Part shown: positions 35,101-43,383 of the stretch, piece after piece | Layout of the letters: the number at the start of each line of letters is the position of its first letter | Position numbering within the stretch: the first letter of the stretch is position 1 | Origin: Planctomycetaceae bacterium | Lineage (GTDB): Bacteria > Planctomycetota > Planctomycetia > Planctomycetales > Planctomycetaceae | NCBI GenBank assembly: GCA_020638955.1 | Contig: JACKHO010000003.1 | Coordinates: forward strand, 248,001-312,000 | Length of the DNA stretch: 64,000 nucleotides | Direction: 5' to 3' | Translations under genes and position numbers: made by a program | The notes under the pieces: model-generated | Told to the model about the DNA's origin: nothing | The model's input: the letters and a program-made list of their open reading frames with translations, nothing else | Databases searched by the model: none

Positions 35101-35959
35101 GGAACTTTGTGCTGATGACATAGTGGGCGTCGTTGTTTGGTCCCCACACCCAGTGAGGCTTCGGTCCTTGAGCGAACAAGTCTTTCGGTGGCTCGGGAGT
35201 TTCCTCAGTCTTTTCCTGACTCAACACAATCGAAGGAGCGACTTCCGCGGCCTGTGTGCGAATGTCACGCTGCTTGAGCGTGACCAGCGTGTCCTCCGGG
35301 TTTTCCGCCAGAACCAGTCCACGGAAATGGTATTCCTGCGGACGCGTTTCCTTGTGCAACTGCAATCCAATGGGTGACGCCTTCAGATTTTCTGGCTTGT
35401 CCGTGAAATCAAAAACCAGTGTGCCGTTGGCGACGCACCGAATGCGATCACCAATGACCAGCACTTCGATGAGGTTCCAATCACCCTTCTTCTCAACTTT
35501 CGGCCCCTCACCACGGTCGACAACTCGATTGCGTCCGTACGCATCCCAAATTCCCCAATCATGACAGAACATGACCAGCGGGCCTTTGAATCCGAACTCG
35601 TTTTCGCCGGTGTCCTTGAAGCGTTCACCCAGAATGCAGACAGCCGAGTGCATCGTGCTGTGCTCGGGCGACATGGTTTGCTTCACTTCCAGCAGCAGGC
35701 GGAAGTTGCGGTAGTTCTTCTCCGTGAAGAGGTACGTGCTTGACGGAACACTGTCATCGTTGGCACCACGAATACTGCCGTCATTAACAGACCAGCGTTT
35801 GGGATCCCCCTGCCAGCCGGTGAGGTCTTTTCCATTAAAGAGCCGCACGGCGGTTTCGCCCTTGGGGAGTTGGCTGACATAGGACTCCACAGAATCCTGA
35901 GCGAGGGAAAACGATCCCAGCAGCAGGCCAAAGGTGCAGGCAAGAATTGGAAGCCGCAT
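32144..35959 (-). CDS. Large DUF1080 / PVC-type heme-binding CxxCH dehydrogenase-like protein
   Basis: 1271 residues from ATG 35959 (MRLPILACTFGLLLGSFSLA signal peptide). Order: DUF1080 (3-keto-disaccharide hydrolase) at about 35-240 (RLFNGKDLTGWQGDP; DWNLIEVLVIGDRI); a beta-sandwich domain at about 265-390 (FVTLKLNGKQIASSSEW); a propeller of the membrane-bound dehydrogenase type at about 410-820 (GFQVEKLFTVP; YRNPYDMAFNADGELF; HATSGSEFGWRSG); a helical, HEAT-like part to about 1100; and a cytochrome c domain with CVLCH near 1145, ending in a conserved C-terminal segment. The protein should act in the periplasm in carbohydrate oxidation or cleavage. The combination of DUF1080 and this heme unit in one chain is notable. 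Upstream lies a direct repeat. Confidence 0.9.
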   Translation of the reverse strand: MRLPILACTFGLLLGSFSLAQDSVESYVSQLPKGETAVRLFNGKDLTGWQGDPKRWSVNDGSIRGANDDSVPSSTYLFTEKNYRNFRLLLEVKQTMSPEHSTMHSAVCILGERFKDTGENEFGFKGPLVMFCHDWGIWDAYGRNRVVDRGEGPKVEKKGDWNLIEVLVIGDRIRCVANGTLVFDFTDKPENLKASPIGLQLHKETRPQEYHFRGLVLAENPEDTLVTLKQRDIRTQAAEVAPSIVLSQEKTEETPEPPKDLFAQGPKPHWVWGPNNDAHYVISTKFQAENAKRVAVKASCDNFVTLKLNGKQIASSSEWQAPVEKDLTKLLQSGENELTAEVGNEGGVAAFIASIAIEGADGKVSHIVSSTDWTAVDRDSKQQVALQDKGELGVGPWNNVFNQPASDSGIPRDTFVLLPGFQVEKLFTVPKEEFGSWVNITTDPKGRIIASDQGDKGLYRITPASGDKETVVEKLPLNITSAQGLLFAFDALYISVNGGPGSGLYRSKYDVNADTFGDVEKLHSFQGGGEHGPHALRLSPDGKRIYVIAGNHTDPPFQPIFDGEPQTMGGARETVRTATLPEGMTSHMLPNWDEDLLLTRQWDANGHARGKLAPGGWIASTDPDGKTWDLFSIGYRNPYDMAFNADGELFAYDADMEWDVGSPWYRPTRVVHATSGSEFGWRSGTGKWPTYYLDSLPPLVNIGPGSPVGVEFGYGTKFPAKYQKALYICDWTFGTMYAIHITPDGSSYKGEKEEFLSRTPLPLTDVTVGHDGALYFTIGGRGTQSELYRVTYVGEESTEPADLHDAEFADERDLRHKIEGQHHRLEMAELTQQSNETRNAFRKAMESDDRFLQFALRVASEHQIRVPAGATLKPGMVKFPSTRALLNLAVSASHAGVTPFKEVVVHEMSQVAVNSLTESEELDYLRALSLVFIRLGAPDDATRQKFVDKLDPLYPSKSHKVNQELCQMLVFLQSPTVVEKTIGLLKEPSGVVEEDLGAVLSRNAGYGGAIKAMLANQPDKPRVAYALALREAKVGWTIESRKAYFEFLDQAKQWSGGNSYRKFIQNIDDEAFLNATELERLAIEAGGARKPFQMPELPKPAGPGKEWTLDEVRALAAEGLKKGRNFENGQKMFAATRCVLCHRFGGDGGATGPDLTQLAGRFNLEALTEAIMDPSKVISDQYRAHLIAMEDGTVVTGRIVSETPLIYTVVTDPEDSTKVVDLHRSKVEEMKPAPQSLMPAGLLKPLNETEVLDLLAYLLSRGNPGDAMFRK

Positions 35960-36294
35960 GATTTCTCCATTCACGGAACACATCAGGAAGGAATCGCCTG
36001 AGGATTTTGTATGGTAGGTGGAATTCGCCAATGCCGGGTGGAGGCGAACACATCAGGATGGACTAATCTGAGTAGTCTAGAGTCGGAAGGGAAGCGTGTC
36101 TAACCGGCGAGGCTTCGTTGATCGTACTCACAATGGTGGGACGACGTCTTCTCGTGGGCGAGGAATCCACCTGTTTGTGTCGCGTGATGTTACGGTTTGT
36201 CGACGTACCCCATTGATTCCACTAGCATGCTGCCTGCACGTTGCAGATGCCTTGCAATGGAATCGACGATTTCGTCAGTTGAGGAAAACCGTTC
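35960..36294. promoter_or_regulatory. Divergent intergenic region with two direct repeats
   Basis: The 17-base word GAACACATCAGGA[A/T]GGA occurs at 35976-35992 and again at 36046-36062, 70 bp apart, in the same orientation, with one mismatch. Both copies lie upstream of the large heme-protein gene on the minus strand; the first is about 17 bp from its start codon. The pairs could be operator sites or the 5' parts of a regulated leader. The transhydrogenase genes start on the other side at 36295. No further features seen. Confidence 0.45.
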
Positions 36295-37542
36295 GTGATT
36301 ATTGGTGTCCCGAAAGAAACGTTCCCCGGTGAGCGACGCGTGGCTCTCATCCCAGCGTCGGTCAAACAGCTCAAGAAGCTGGGTTTGGAACTGCTGATCG
36401 AATGCGGCAGTGGAGAGTCTGCCGGATTTCCCGACTCTATGTATGAGGAAGCGGGTGCGACAGTCACATCCAGTCGCGAAGAAGTGTTCAACAAATCGGA
36501 CATTCTTGCGATGGTGCGTGCGGCGACAGCAAACCCTGACGCCGGACAAGCCGACATCGAGCGATTCAAAGAGGGGCAGGTCGTCATCGCCCAATGCGAT
36601 CCCCTGTGGGATCCACCAGCCACAGTCGCACTGGCCGGCCGCAAAGCCATCATTTTCGCGTTGGAACTGGTTCCGCGGATTACCCGTGCCCAGAGCATGG
36701 ACGTGCTCTCTTCGATGGCCACGATTGCTGGCTACAAAGCCGTATTGATGGCCGCGAACCTGTCACCGCAAATGTTCCCCATGAGCATGACGGCCGCCGG
36801 AACACTCACACCTGCTCGGGTATTCATCCTGGGGGTTGGTGTGGCAGGACTGCAGGCCATTGCAACGGCCAAGCGTCTGGGAGCTGTGGTGCGTGCCTAT
36901 GACATTCGACCGGAAGTCAAAGAACAGGTTGAGAGTCTGGGTGGCAAGTTCGTCGAAATGGATTTGAAACAGGAATCTGGCGAGGGGGGCTATGCCAAGG
37001 AAATGGGCGAGGAAAAGCTGAAAAGGCAGCGAGAGCTGATGCTCCAAGTCGTGGCCGAAAGCGACATCGTCATTACCACCGCCGCTATTCCTGGACGAAA
37101 GTCACCCATTCTTGTGACTGCTGACATGGTCGAAGCGATGCCACCTGGATCGGTTCTTATCGACCTGGGAGCAGAACGCGGAGGGAACTGTGAACTGACA
37201 GAGTCGGGGCAAACATGCGTTAAGCACGGCGTGACGATTGTTGGCCCCTGTAATGTCGCTTCCGATGTTCCGCGACATGCCAGCCAAATGTACGCCAACA
37301 ACATTACGACGTTCCTCAAGTCGATTGTGAAAGACGGCCACCTGTCACTCGACCTGACTGATGAAGTCATCGCTGGCACTTTGATTACCCACAGAGGCGA
37401 AGTACCGCATCCTAAGGTGCGTGAACTGGCAGGTTTGGGGTCGCTGACGAAAGAACCAGAGCCGCCCAGCCCGATTTCAAATTCGGATGAAGAGGAGGAC
37501 CCCGACAATCCTCCGCCCGACACATACAAGCTGCAACGGTAA
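36295..37542 (+). CDS. pntAA: NAD(P) transhydrogenase subunit alpha part 1
   Basis: 415 residues. Soluble NAD(H)-binding domain I of the proton-translocating transhydrogenase, on the cytoplasmic side. Features: start MIIGVPKETFPGERRVAL; the Rossmann motif VFILGVGVAGLQAIATAKRLGA; GEVPHPKVREL near the C-terminus; ITTAAIPGRKSPIL. GTG start at 36295 preceded by GAGGAAAA at eight bases. The C-terminal tail (SDEEEDPDNPPPDT) is an acidic, Pro-rich extension. The operon continues with pntAB 79 bp later. Confidence 0.94.
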   Translation: MIIGVPKETFPGERRVALIPASVKQLKKLGLELLIECGSGESAGFPDSMYEEAGATVTSSREEVFNKSDILAMVRAATANPDAGQADIERFKEGQVVIAQCDPLWDPPATVALAGRKAIIFALELVPRITRAQSMDVLSSMATIAGYKAVLMAANLSPQMFPMSMTAAGTLTPARVFILGVGVAGLQAIATAKRLGAVVRAYDIRPEVKEQVESLGGKFVEMDLKQESGEGGYAKEMGEEKLKRQRELMLQVVAESDIVITTAAIPGRKSPILVTADMVEAMPPGSVLIDLGAERGGNCELTESGQTCVKHGVTIVGPCNVASDVPRHASQMYANNITTFLKSIVKDGHLSLDLTDEVIAGTLITHRGEVPHPKVRELAGLGSLTKEPEPPSPISNSDEEEDPDNPPPDTYKLQR

Positions 37543-37621
37543 GCCCCCCTCACACACATCGGTCGACATGTCACGATTTGCATGTTGCCCCGAAGAAAAC
37601 TGATATCTGGAGAGACATCAC

Positions 37622-37975
37622 ATGTTTCTACTCGCAGAAGACCTCACCACAAAAGCAGCAGACCCCGATACCAGTTCGGCATTCGTTGAAGCGGCCAAGT
37701 CTCATCCCTTCGTCGCCGGCCTGACCGTGTTCGCACTGGCGGTGTTCGTCGGCTTTGAAATTATCACGAAAATTCCGCCAACTCTGCACACGCCGCTCAT
37801 GTCGGGGTCGAATGCGATTTCCGGTATTACGTTGGTCGGTGCGGTGCTGGCAGCAGGTGCACATAATCATGACATCGCCTCGTACCTCGGTTTTCTCGCC
37901 GTCGTCCTGGCGACCATTAACGTGGTGGGGGGATTTCTCGTCACTCACCGAATGCTTCAGAAATTCCAACGGTAA
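37622..37975 (+). CDS. pntAB: NAD(P) transhydrogenase subunit alpha part 2
   Basis: 117 residues. Membrane part of the alpha subunit in bacteria with a split transhydrogenase. Hydrophobic helices are AGLTVFALAVFVGFEII, GITLVGAVLAAGAHNHD and YLGFLAVVLATINVVGGF, with the conserved tail HRMLQKFQ. Three helices and this length match the PntAB type. It lies between pntAA and pntB with spacers of 79 and 53 bp. Confidence 0.93.
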   Translation: MFLLAEDLTTKAADPDTSSAFVEAAKSHPFVAGLTVFALAVFVGFEIITKIPPTLHTPLMSGSNAISGITLVGAVLAAGAHNHDIASYLGFLAVVLATINVVGGFLVTHRMLQKFQR

Positions 37976-38028
37976 GTGTCCGGCTTCGCTGCTTTCACAT
38001 TCGCCTCATTTGACGAACGAATTGATTC

Positions 38029-39405
38029 ATGTCTCCGACCCTGATTGACCTGTCCTACCTCGTCGCCGCCGTGCTGTTCATCCTCGGCTTGAAGGGGATG
38101 ACACGCCCCAAAACCGCTGTACGTGGAAACCTATATGGCGCATTGGGAATGCTCATCGCTGTCGTCGCGACCCTGGTGAACCAGGAAGTTGTGGGCTACA
38201 GCCTCATCCTCGCCGGCGTCATCGTCGGTTCGTTAATTGGGGCATACATTGCGATCACAGTGAAAATGGAAGGGATGCCAGAAATGGTCGCCCTGCTAAA
38301 CGGTTTGGGCGGTGCCGGGTCGATTCTCGTCGCAGGTGCCGAATTCTGGCGACAGGTCGACGAACAGGGGATCGATGCCCGGATTGCCACGGCACTCTCA
38401 GGAATCATCGGTGCCGTCACGCTCTCTGGAAGTTTGCTCGCATTCGTCAAACTGGCTGAATACAAGTTCGTCCGAGCGCTGAAGCCTCTGGATGGACAAC
38501 AATTCTACAACGCCATCCTCGGCGGATTCCTGCTGCTCATGACCCTCACAATGGTCTTTAATCCCAACCAACTGGTCTTCTGGGCCATTGTGTTTGTGGC
38601 ATTCATTCTGGGATACATGCTCACAATTCCCATTGGCGGTGCGGACATGCCGGTGGTCATCGCACTGCTTAACTCGTACTCAGGATTGGCTGCCGCTGCC
38701 ACAGGATTCGTCCTCGAAAACAATGTGTTGATTATTGCAGGTTCCCTTGTGGGAGCCTCGGGCCTCATTCTCACCAAGGTCATGTGCGATGCCATGAACC
38801 GCTCACTCCTTGCCGTGCTGTTTGGCACCGTGGGACCGAAGGATGATGGCCCCTCCGCTGACGAGGTTTACAAGACCGTCAAAGCGACCTCTGCCGAAGA
38901 AGTCGCCATGATGCTGGAAGTCGCCAGCCGTGTGGTCATTGTTCCCGGTTACGGTATGGCCGTCGCCCAGGCACAGCACGCCGTACGCGATCTCACAAAC
39001 CTGCTGCTGAGCCGAGATATCGTAGTCGAGTTTGGCATCCACCCGGTTGCCGGCCGTATGCCTGGTCACATGAACGTACTGCTGGCCGAAGCCGATATTT
39101 CCTATGACCTGCTCAAGGAAATGGATGAAATCAACAGCACCATGGAGCAAACCGACGTCTGTCTGGTTATTGGAGCGAACGACACCGTAAATCCCGACGC
39201 TCGTAACAACCCCAACAGCCCCATTGCCGGCATGCCCATTGTCAACGCCGACAAGGCCCGCACCTGCGTCGTGATCAAACGCAGTCTCTCACCGGGTTAT
39301 GCACAAATCCCCAACCCCCTCTTCGCCGCCGAAAACGCCCTCATGCTATTTGCTGACGGCAAGCAGGCCGTGGTGGATATCATCAACGCGCTGAAGGAAG
39401 GCTAA
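38029..39405 (+). CDS. pntB: NAD(P) transhydrogenase subunit beta
   Basis: 458 residues. Contains the membrane helices and the C-terminal NADP(H)-binding domain III. Features: eight to nine hydrophobic helices between about 5 and 260 (for example LNGLGGAGSILVAGAEF; LNSYSGLAAAATGFVL), and the domain III signature VIVPGYGMAVAQAQHAVRDL followed by HPVAGRMPGHMNVLLAEA and DVCLVIGANDTVNP. Completes a three-gene transhydrogenase that couples hydride transfer from NADH to NADP+ to proton translocation. Confidence 0.95.
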   Translation: MSPTLIDLSYLVAAVLFILGLKGMTRPKTAVRGNLYGALGMLIAVVATLVNQEVVGYSLILAGVIVGSLIGAYIAITVKMEGMPEMVALLNGLGGAGSILVAGAEFWRQVDEQGIDARIATALSGIIGAVTLSGSLLAFVKLAEYKFVRALKPLDGQQFYNAILGGFLLLMTLTMVFNPNQLVFWAIVFVAFILGYMLTIPIGGADMPVVIALLNSYSGLAAAATGFVLENNVLIIAGSLVGASGLILTKVMCDAMNRSLLAVLFGTVGPKDDGPSADEVYKTVKATSAEEVAMMLEVASRVVIVPGYGMAVAQAQHAVRDLTNLLLSRDIVVEFGIHPVAGRMPGHMNVLLAEADISYDLLKEMDEINSTMEQTDVCLVIGANDTVNPDARNNPNSPIAGMPIVNADKARTCVVIKRSLSPGYAQIPNPLFAAENALMLFADGKQAVVDIINALKEG

Positions 39406-39444
39406 GAGGTACGTAGTTAATCTCCCGTCGCTCTTGTGAGATCA

Positions 39445-40056
39445 TCACTCGTCTGGTGCTGGTTCAGGGCAGAACTTGGCGGGAACACCCGACCATTCTG
39501 AGAGCTTTGTCCCCAGCCATTTGCTGTGATCGTACGGCAGCCGCGTAAGAATTGACCGCGTGCGATTGTTGCAGCCAAAATTGTTGAGCAGCACGAACCA
39601 CTGCCAAGGGGAATCAATAAGCGACGAGGCTCGTATCTCGAGCCCCCAACTCGGGAAACTGTCATCCCCTTCGCCACCATCCTTCATCTGTTTGATTTCT
39701 GAAATTGTGTCACGAGGAAGCGTGACACTCCATCTCAGAAAAAACAGCCGGGTCTCAATATGCATTGCCACATTGGTCAACCGAAAAGTTTTGCGAGCAA
39801 GCATTGCATACGAGAGCAGAAGGGCAACAACGAACCAGGGAATGACGAAGGCCGAAACGAACCAAAGTGGAATGGGACTTCCGTCTTCCATTTTGCCGCC
39901 GTTCAGGTAAGAGTGGATGAGAAAAACACAGCCAACCGTCCAGCCGCCGAGCCAAATCCCCAGGAATAGATTCAGACATCCCATGCCCGTTCGTTTGTGT
40001 TCGATGACACATTCGTCACCCTCCGTCGTGCAGATGTAACCATCTGGTGTTCCCAT
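39445..40056 (-). CDS. Hypothetical membrane protein
   Basis: 203 residues from ATG 40056, preceded by GGTGAG; a TTG start ten codons upstream is possible. The protein has an N-terminal soluble part (GTPDGYICTTEGDEC), then two or three hydrophobic segments (CLNLFLGIWLGGWTVGCVFLI and LWFVSAFVIPWFVVALLLSYA) and a C-terminal beta-type domain (KTFRLTNVAMHIETRLFFLR) with the look of a PH-like or YdbT-type domain. No firm family assignment. It is convergent with pntB (39 bp) and divergent from the DUF1552 gene. Confidence 0.65.
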   Translation of the reverse strand: MGTPDGYICTTEGDECVIEHKRTGMGCLNLFLGIWLGGWTVGCVFLIHSYLNGGKMEDGSPIPLWFVSAFVIPWFVVALLLSYAMLARKTFRLTNVAMHIETRLFFLRWSVTLPRDTISEIKQMKDGGEGDDSFPSWGLEIRASSLIDSPWQWFVLLNNFGCNNRTRSILTRLPYDHSKWLGTKLSEWSGVPAKFCPEPAPDE

Positions 40057-40277
40057 GTGCTGCTCACCGGAAATCGAGTTTGACAATCCAGTTAAACGAG
40101 TCCCTCTGAATCATCAATTTGAAGCGAAGGTATTCCGACGGACAACCCCAAACTCAGCGCAAGCGAAGTGCGGGACCGATCCCACAAATCCCCGGCAGGC
40201 TTTGCATATCCCTCCAGCCAACAGGCATGCTAGAATTTCAGCGGTTGGAAATTTCCCTGAAACTTCAGGAGTGTGCG

Positions 40278-41609
40278 ATGCGGCGACGCATTTCTCGGCG
40301 ACATATTTTACGCGGATTGGGTGTTGGTCTCAGTCTGCCGTTGCTTGATGCCATGTTGCCTTCAGTGCTGGGGGCACCGTCGCAGTACAAGCCGCTGAAT
40401 GAATCGTTGTCGAAGCAGCCGCGGTTTATTGCGTGCTACGTCCCCAACGGGGTCAACATTCTGGAGTGGATGCCGGAAGCCGCAGGGCGTGATTACGAAC
40501 TGTCGCAAACGTTGTCGGCCCTAAGTGAGCATCGCAACGACTTCTCGGTCGTCACCGGAATTGGCCATCCTCACTCGCAAGGGGGACACAGCGGGGCCGA
40601 TACCTGGCTGACGGGCGCAGATTTGAAGTCCGTTCCGGGGAGTGATTACTCAAACAGCGTTTCGATTGACCAACTTATTGCCGAACAGCATGGGCGGCAT
40701 ACGCGTTTCCCCTCACTGCAGCTTTCCGACCGCTCGGGCACTGGTTCGGCGGGTCACAGCCATACGTTGTCGTTTGACCGCAGTGGGACACCTCTGCCCG
40801 CAGAAGATTCTCCCAAGAGGCTGTTTGAGCGGCTGTTCGTTCCGGAAACCTCAGCAGATCGTGAAGCCACACTGAAGCGGTACGCCGAACGGAAATCGAT
40901 TCTCGACAGCATTCTCGGCGAAGCGAAATCACTGCATCGGGAGTTGGGGAAGGAAGATCAGCAGAAGCTCGACGAGTACCTGAGTTCCGTCCGCGAAACG
41001 GAGCAGCGGGTCGAGCGTATGGAAAACTGGGTCGATGTGCCTAAACCGGAGATCGACTCCAAGTTTCTGCAACTCGGAAGTCAGTCAGGTAACGCGCATG
41101 ATCGTCCCATGTGGATCGACGTCATGCTCGAACTTTCGTACCTCGCGTTTCTGACGGACACGACCCGCGTCATTACTTTTGAGTGGTCACGCGAGGCTGG
41201 CGGATTTGGTGGCGGCGGAGAGAATCATCACGAGTTGTCGCATCATGGTGGTGATGCAGACATGCTGAAGAAACTCGGTGTCATTGATCGTTTCCACCTC
41301 TCAAAGCTGGGCCGGTTCCTGTCGTTCCTGAAAGAAACTCAGGAGGCCGATGGTCATATGCTGGACCGCACCGTGGTATTGTACGGATCGGGCATGAACT
41401 CGGGGAAAGGCGGCGAACATTCGCCCAAGAATTTGCCCACACTGGTCGCCGGCGGACAGTTCTTCGGCCTCAAGCATGGACAACATTTGGCATTTGACCC
41501 TGAAAGCCATCCGCCCATGAGTAACCTGCTGCTGAGTATTGCCCAGGCAGTTGGTGTGGAACGGGACAAATTCCAGGACGCCACCGGCACACTGACGGGG
41601 CTGTCGTAA
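40278..41609 (+). CDS. DUF1552 protein, Tat-exported
   Basis: 443 residues from ATG 40278, with AGGAG six bases upstream. An upstream extension of 53 residues is not supported. A twin-arginine signal is clear: SRRHILRGLGVGLSLPLL. The mature DUF1552 domain includes PRFIACYVPNGVNILEW, HSQGGHSGADTWLTG, DTTRVITFEWSREAG and HELSHHGGD. In planctomycetes this family usually neighbours a DUF1587/1588/1592/1595 gene; no such gene is in the window. Function unknown; secreted or periplasmic. Confidence 0.92.
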   Translation: MRRRISRRHILRGLGVGLSLPLLDAMLPSVLGAPSQYKPLNESLSKQPRFIACYVPNGVNILEWMPEAAGRDYELSQTLSALSEHRNDFSVVTGIGHPHSQGGHSGADTWLTGADLKSVPGSDYSNSVSIDQLIAEQHGRHTRFPSLQLSDRSGTGSAGHSHTLSFDRSGTPLPAEDSPKRLFERLFVPETSADREATLKRYAERKSILDSILGEAKSLHRELGKEDQQKLDEYLSSVRETEQRVERMENWVDVPKPEIDSKFLQLGSQSGNAHDRPMWIDVMLELSYLAFLTDTTRVITFEWSREAGGFGGGGENHHELSHHGGDADMLKKLGVIDRFHLSKLGRFLSFLKETQEADGHMLDRTVVLYGSGMNSGKGGEHSPKNLPTLVAGGQFFGLKHGQHLAFDPESHPPMSNLLLSIAQAVGVERDKFQDATGTLTGLS

Positions 41610-41729
41610 ACCGGCTCGAAGTGTCTCGCCATCTGAGAATTCCAAAAACATACGGTCCGGCGACCTTCCGGAATCCTGGGGAAACTGGCTAATCTGCACC
41701 CGCGTTCGCCAGTTCCCAGAGTGGCAGTT

Positions 41730-42806
41730 ATGTCGAAGCGATTCTCAATTGGCGGTGTCACGGTTCGTCGCGGGGAGACTCTCGACGTGCGGTTGAAGAT
41801 TTCCGAGACCTACACCGGCGAAGACGTTTCGATTCCCGTCCGCATTATTCGGGCGAAGCAGACGGGGCCCAGCGTGTTTGTGTCCGCTGCTATTCATGGC
41901 GATGAAATTGTCGGCACCGGAATTGTTCACGATTTGCTTTCTGGCGAACCGGCAGAACTTCGTTCGGGAACGCTGGTTCTCATCCCCGTGGTCAATGTGT
42001 TCGGGTTCGAGAACCACGACCGATATCTGCCCGATCGGCGCGATTTGAACCGTTCATTTCCGGGATCGATTTCAGGTTCCCTGACGAATCGTATCGCACA
42101 TAAGTTCATGTCGGAAATCGTGCATCAATGCAATTTCGGCATCGATTTGCATGCGGCGTCGCAATCTCGCACCAACTTCCCAAACGTCCGCGGCGATTTG
42201 TCGCGTCCGGAGGTACGGCGTCTGGCGAAAGCGTTTGGCTGCGAACTGGTAGTCAACGGGAAAGGGCCGGAAGGATCGCTACGATATGAAGCGTGCAAAG
42301 CGGGCTGCCCGACCATCATCCTGGAGGCGGGTGAGCCGTTGAAGGTCGAGGCCGCCATGCTGGAAATTGGCGTCCGGGGAGTTTGCAACGTGCTGCGGGA
42401 ACTCGGCATGTTGCCCGGCGAACTGGAGCGACCGCCGTTTCAGTATCTTGTGAATAAGACGACCTGGGTCCGAGCGGAAGTGGGTGGGCTGCTGAAGTTT
42501 CATACCAACCCCGGCGAAGTCGTAAGGGAAGGGCAGGCACTGGCCTCCAATTTCGGCATCTTGGGTGATCGCCAAAACATTATTCGGAGCCCGGTGGATG
42601 GCATCATTCTGGGGATGACTACACTGCCCGCGGTGAAGCCCGGCGAACCGATTGTGCATATCGCCATTCCCGGTGCGGGGATCGAGACTCTTGAAGCCGC
42701 CGTCGATGGATTATCCCCCGACGATTTGCATGGGCGTGTCCGCTCAGACCTGGCGACGAACACTGCCACCCACGAAGACCCAGATCACGTTCGCGTTCAG
42801 GACTGA
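41730..42806 (+). CDS. Succinylglutamate desuccinylase/aspartoacylase family protein
   Basis: 358 residues from ATG 41730; a GTG three codons upstream is an alternative. Zinc-dependent amidohydrolase of the AspA/AstE (M14-like) family: zinc ligands in AAIHGDEIVG (His56, Glu59) and DLHAASQSRT (His), plus RDLNRSFPG and the catalytic Glu region TIILEAGEP. The C-terminal domain (VRAEVGGLLKFHTNPGEVV; SPVDGIILGM) is the small beta-barrel characteristic of this group. Such proteins often accompany RimK-type ligases; none is seen here. The 3' end overlaps the converging gene by ten bases. Confidence 0.9.
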   Translation: MSKRFSIGGVTVRRGETLDVRLKISETYTGEDVSIPVRIIRAKQTGPSVFVSAAIHGDEIVGTGIVHDLLSGEPAELRSGTLVLIPVVNVFGFENHDRYLPDRRDLNRSFPGSISGSLTNRIAHKFMSEIVHQCNFGIDLHAASQSRTNFPNVRGDLSRPEVRRLAKAFGCELVVNGKGPEGSLRYEACKAGCPTIILEAGEPLKVEAAMLEIGVRGVCNVLRELGMLPGELERPPFQYLVNKTTWVRAEVGGLLKFHTNPGEVVREGQALASNFGILGDRQNIIRSPVDGIILGMTTLPAVKPGEPIVHIAIPGAGIETLEAAVDGLSPDDLHGRVRSDLATNTATHEDPDHVRVQD

Positions 42807-43162
42807 GGTTCCGGCTCGTCTGGTACCGGATCGCCCGCCTGCGGCTCAATTGTGTTCAAGGCCTGACGCCCTTCGGCAGTCACGCGGTAGGTGAGTCCCA
42901 CTTCCTGGCTTTCGACTTGAAACTGCAGCCATCCCAACGCGATGAGTCGACCATGTGTCGGGGCCATTTCCTCAGGTGGAACGCCCTCGATGTGATGAAT
43001 TCGAGGGATGTAGCGAGGCCCACGGCTCACGGCAGGAGCGTTTTCGTCGTCCGTCGCTTCCTCTCCTGGAGACGCATCTTCTTCCAGTGAATCGACATAG
43101 GTCGAAAGTACCAGCCGCCAGTTGGCGACCTCTTCCAGGAGTTGGTATTCACAAGCCAGCAT
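42797..43162 (-). CDS. Hypothetical protein, possibly winged-helix-like
   Basis: 121 residues. ATG start at 43162. Sequence opens with a helical stretch (YQLLEEVANWRLVLSTYVDSL), then an acidic linker, then HGRLIALGWLQFQVESQEVG and LTYRVTAEGRQALN, a pattern seen in winged-helix or PadR-like folds; the match is only by shape. The C-terminal tail is acidic and Pro-rich. It overlaps the aspartoacylase gene by ten bases tail-to-tail and is divergent from the ECF sigma gene. Function unknown. Confidence 0.6.
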   Translation of the reverse strand: MLACEYQLLEEVANWRLVLSTYVDSLEEDASPGEEATDDENAPAVSRGPRYIPRIHHIEGVPPEEMAPTHGRLIALGWLQFQVESQEVGLTYRVTAEGRQALNTIEPQAGDPVPDEPEPQS

Positions 43163-43383
43163 GCCGTGGTTATCGGGGCGGGTGTTGCAATGAGTTCAGC
43201 CGGAGCGACCCGCACATTCAACAGTCGAAGAGAATGGAGGATTCAGGCAGCTTGTTCGGTACAATCGATACATGTGGAACGTCCCGTTGGCCGGGGTTCC
43301 CCGTCGACTCCGGCAAGAATCTGCCATGGATGTTGGCAAAATGTCATCCGGACACGGTCCCCGGCGGCAACTCTCATTTTGGA

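Noticed and set aside
43277..43306. Possible ECF promoter GGAAC...CGTC in front of the ECF sigma gene
   Set aside because: The spacing between the two words is 21 bases, longer than the 16-17 expected, so autoregulation cannot be claimed from this.
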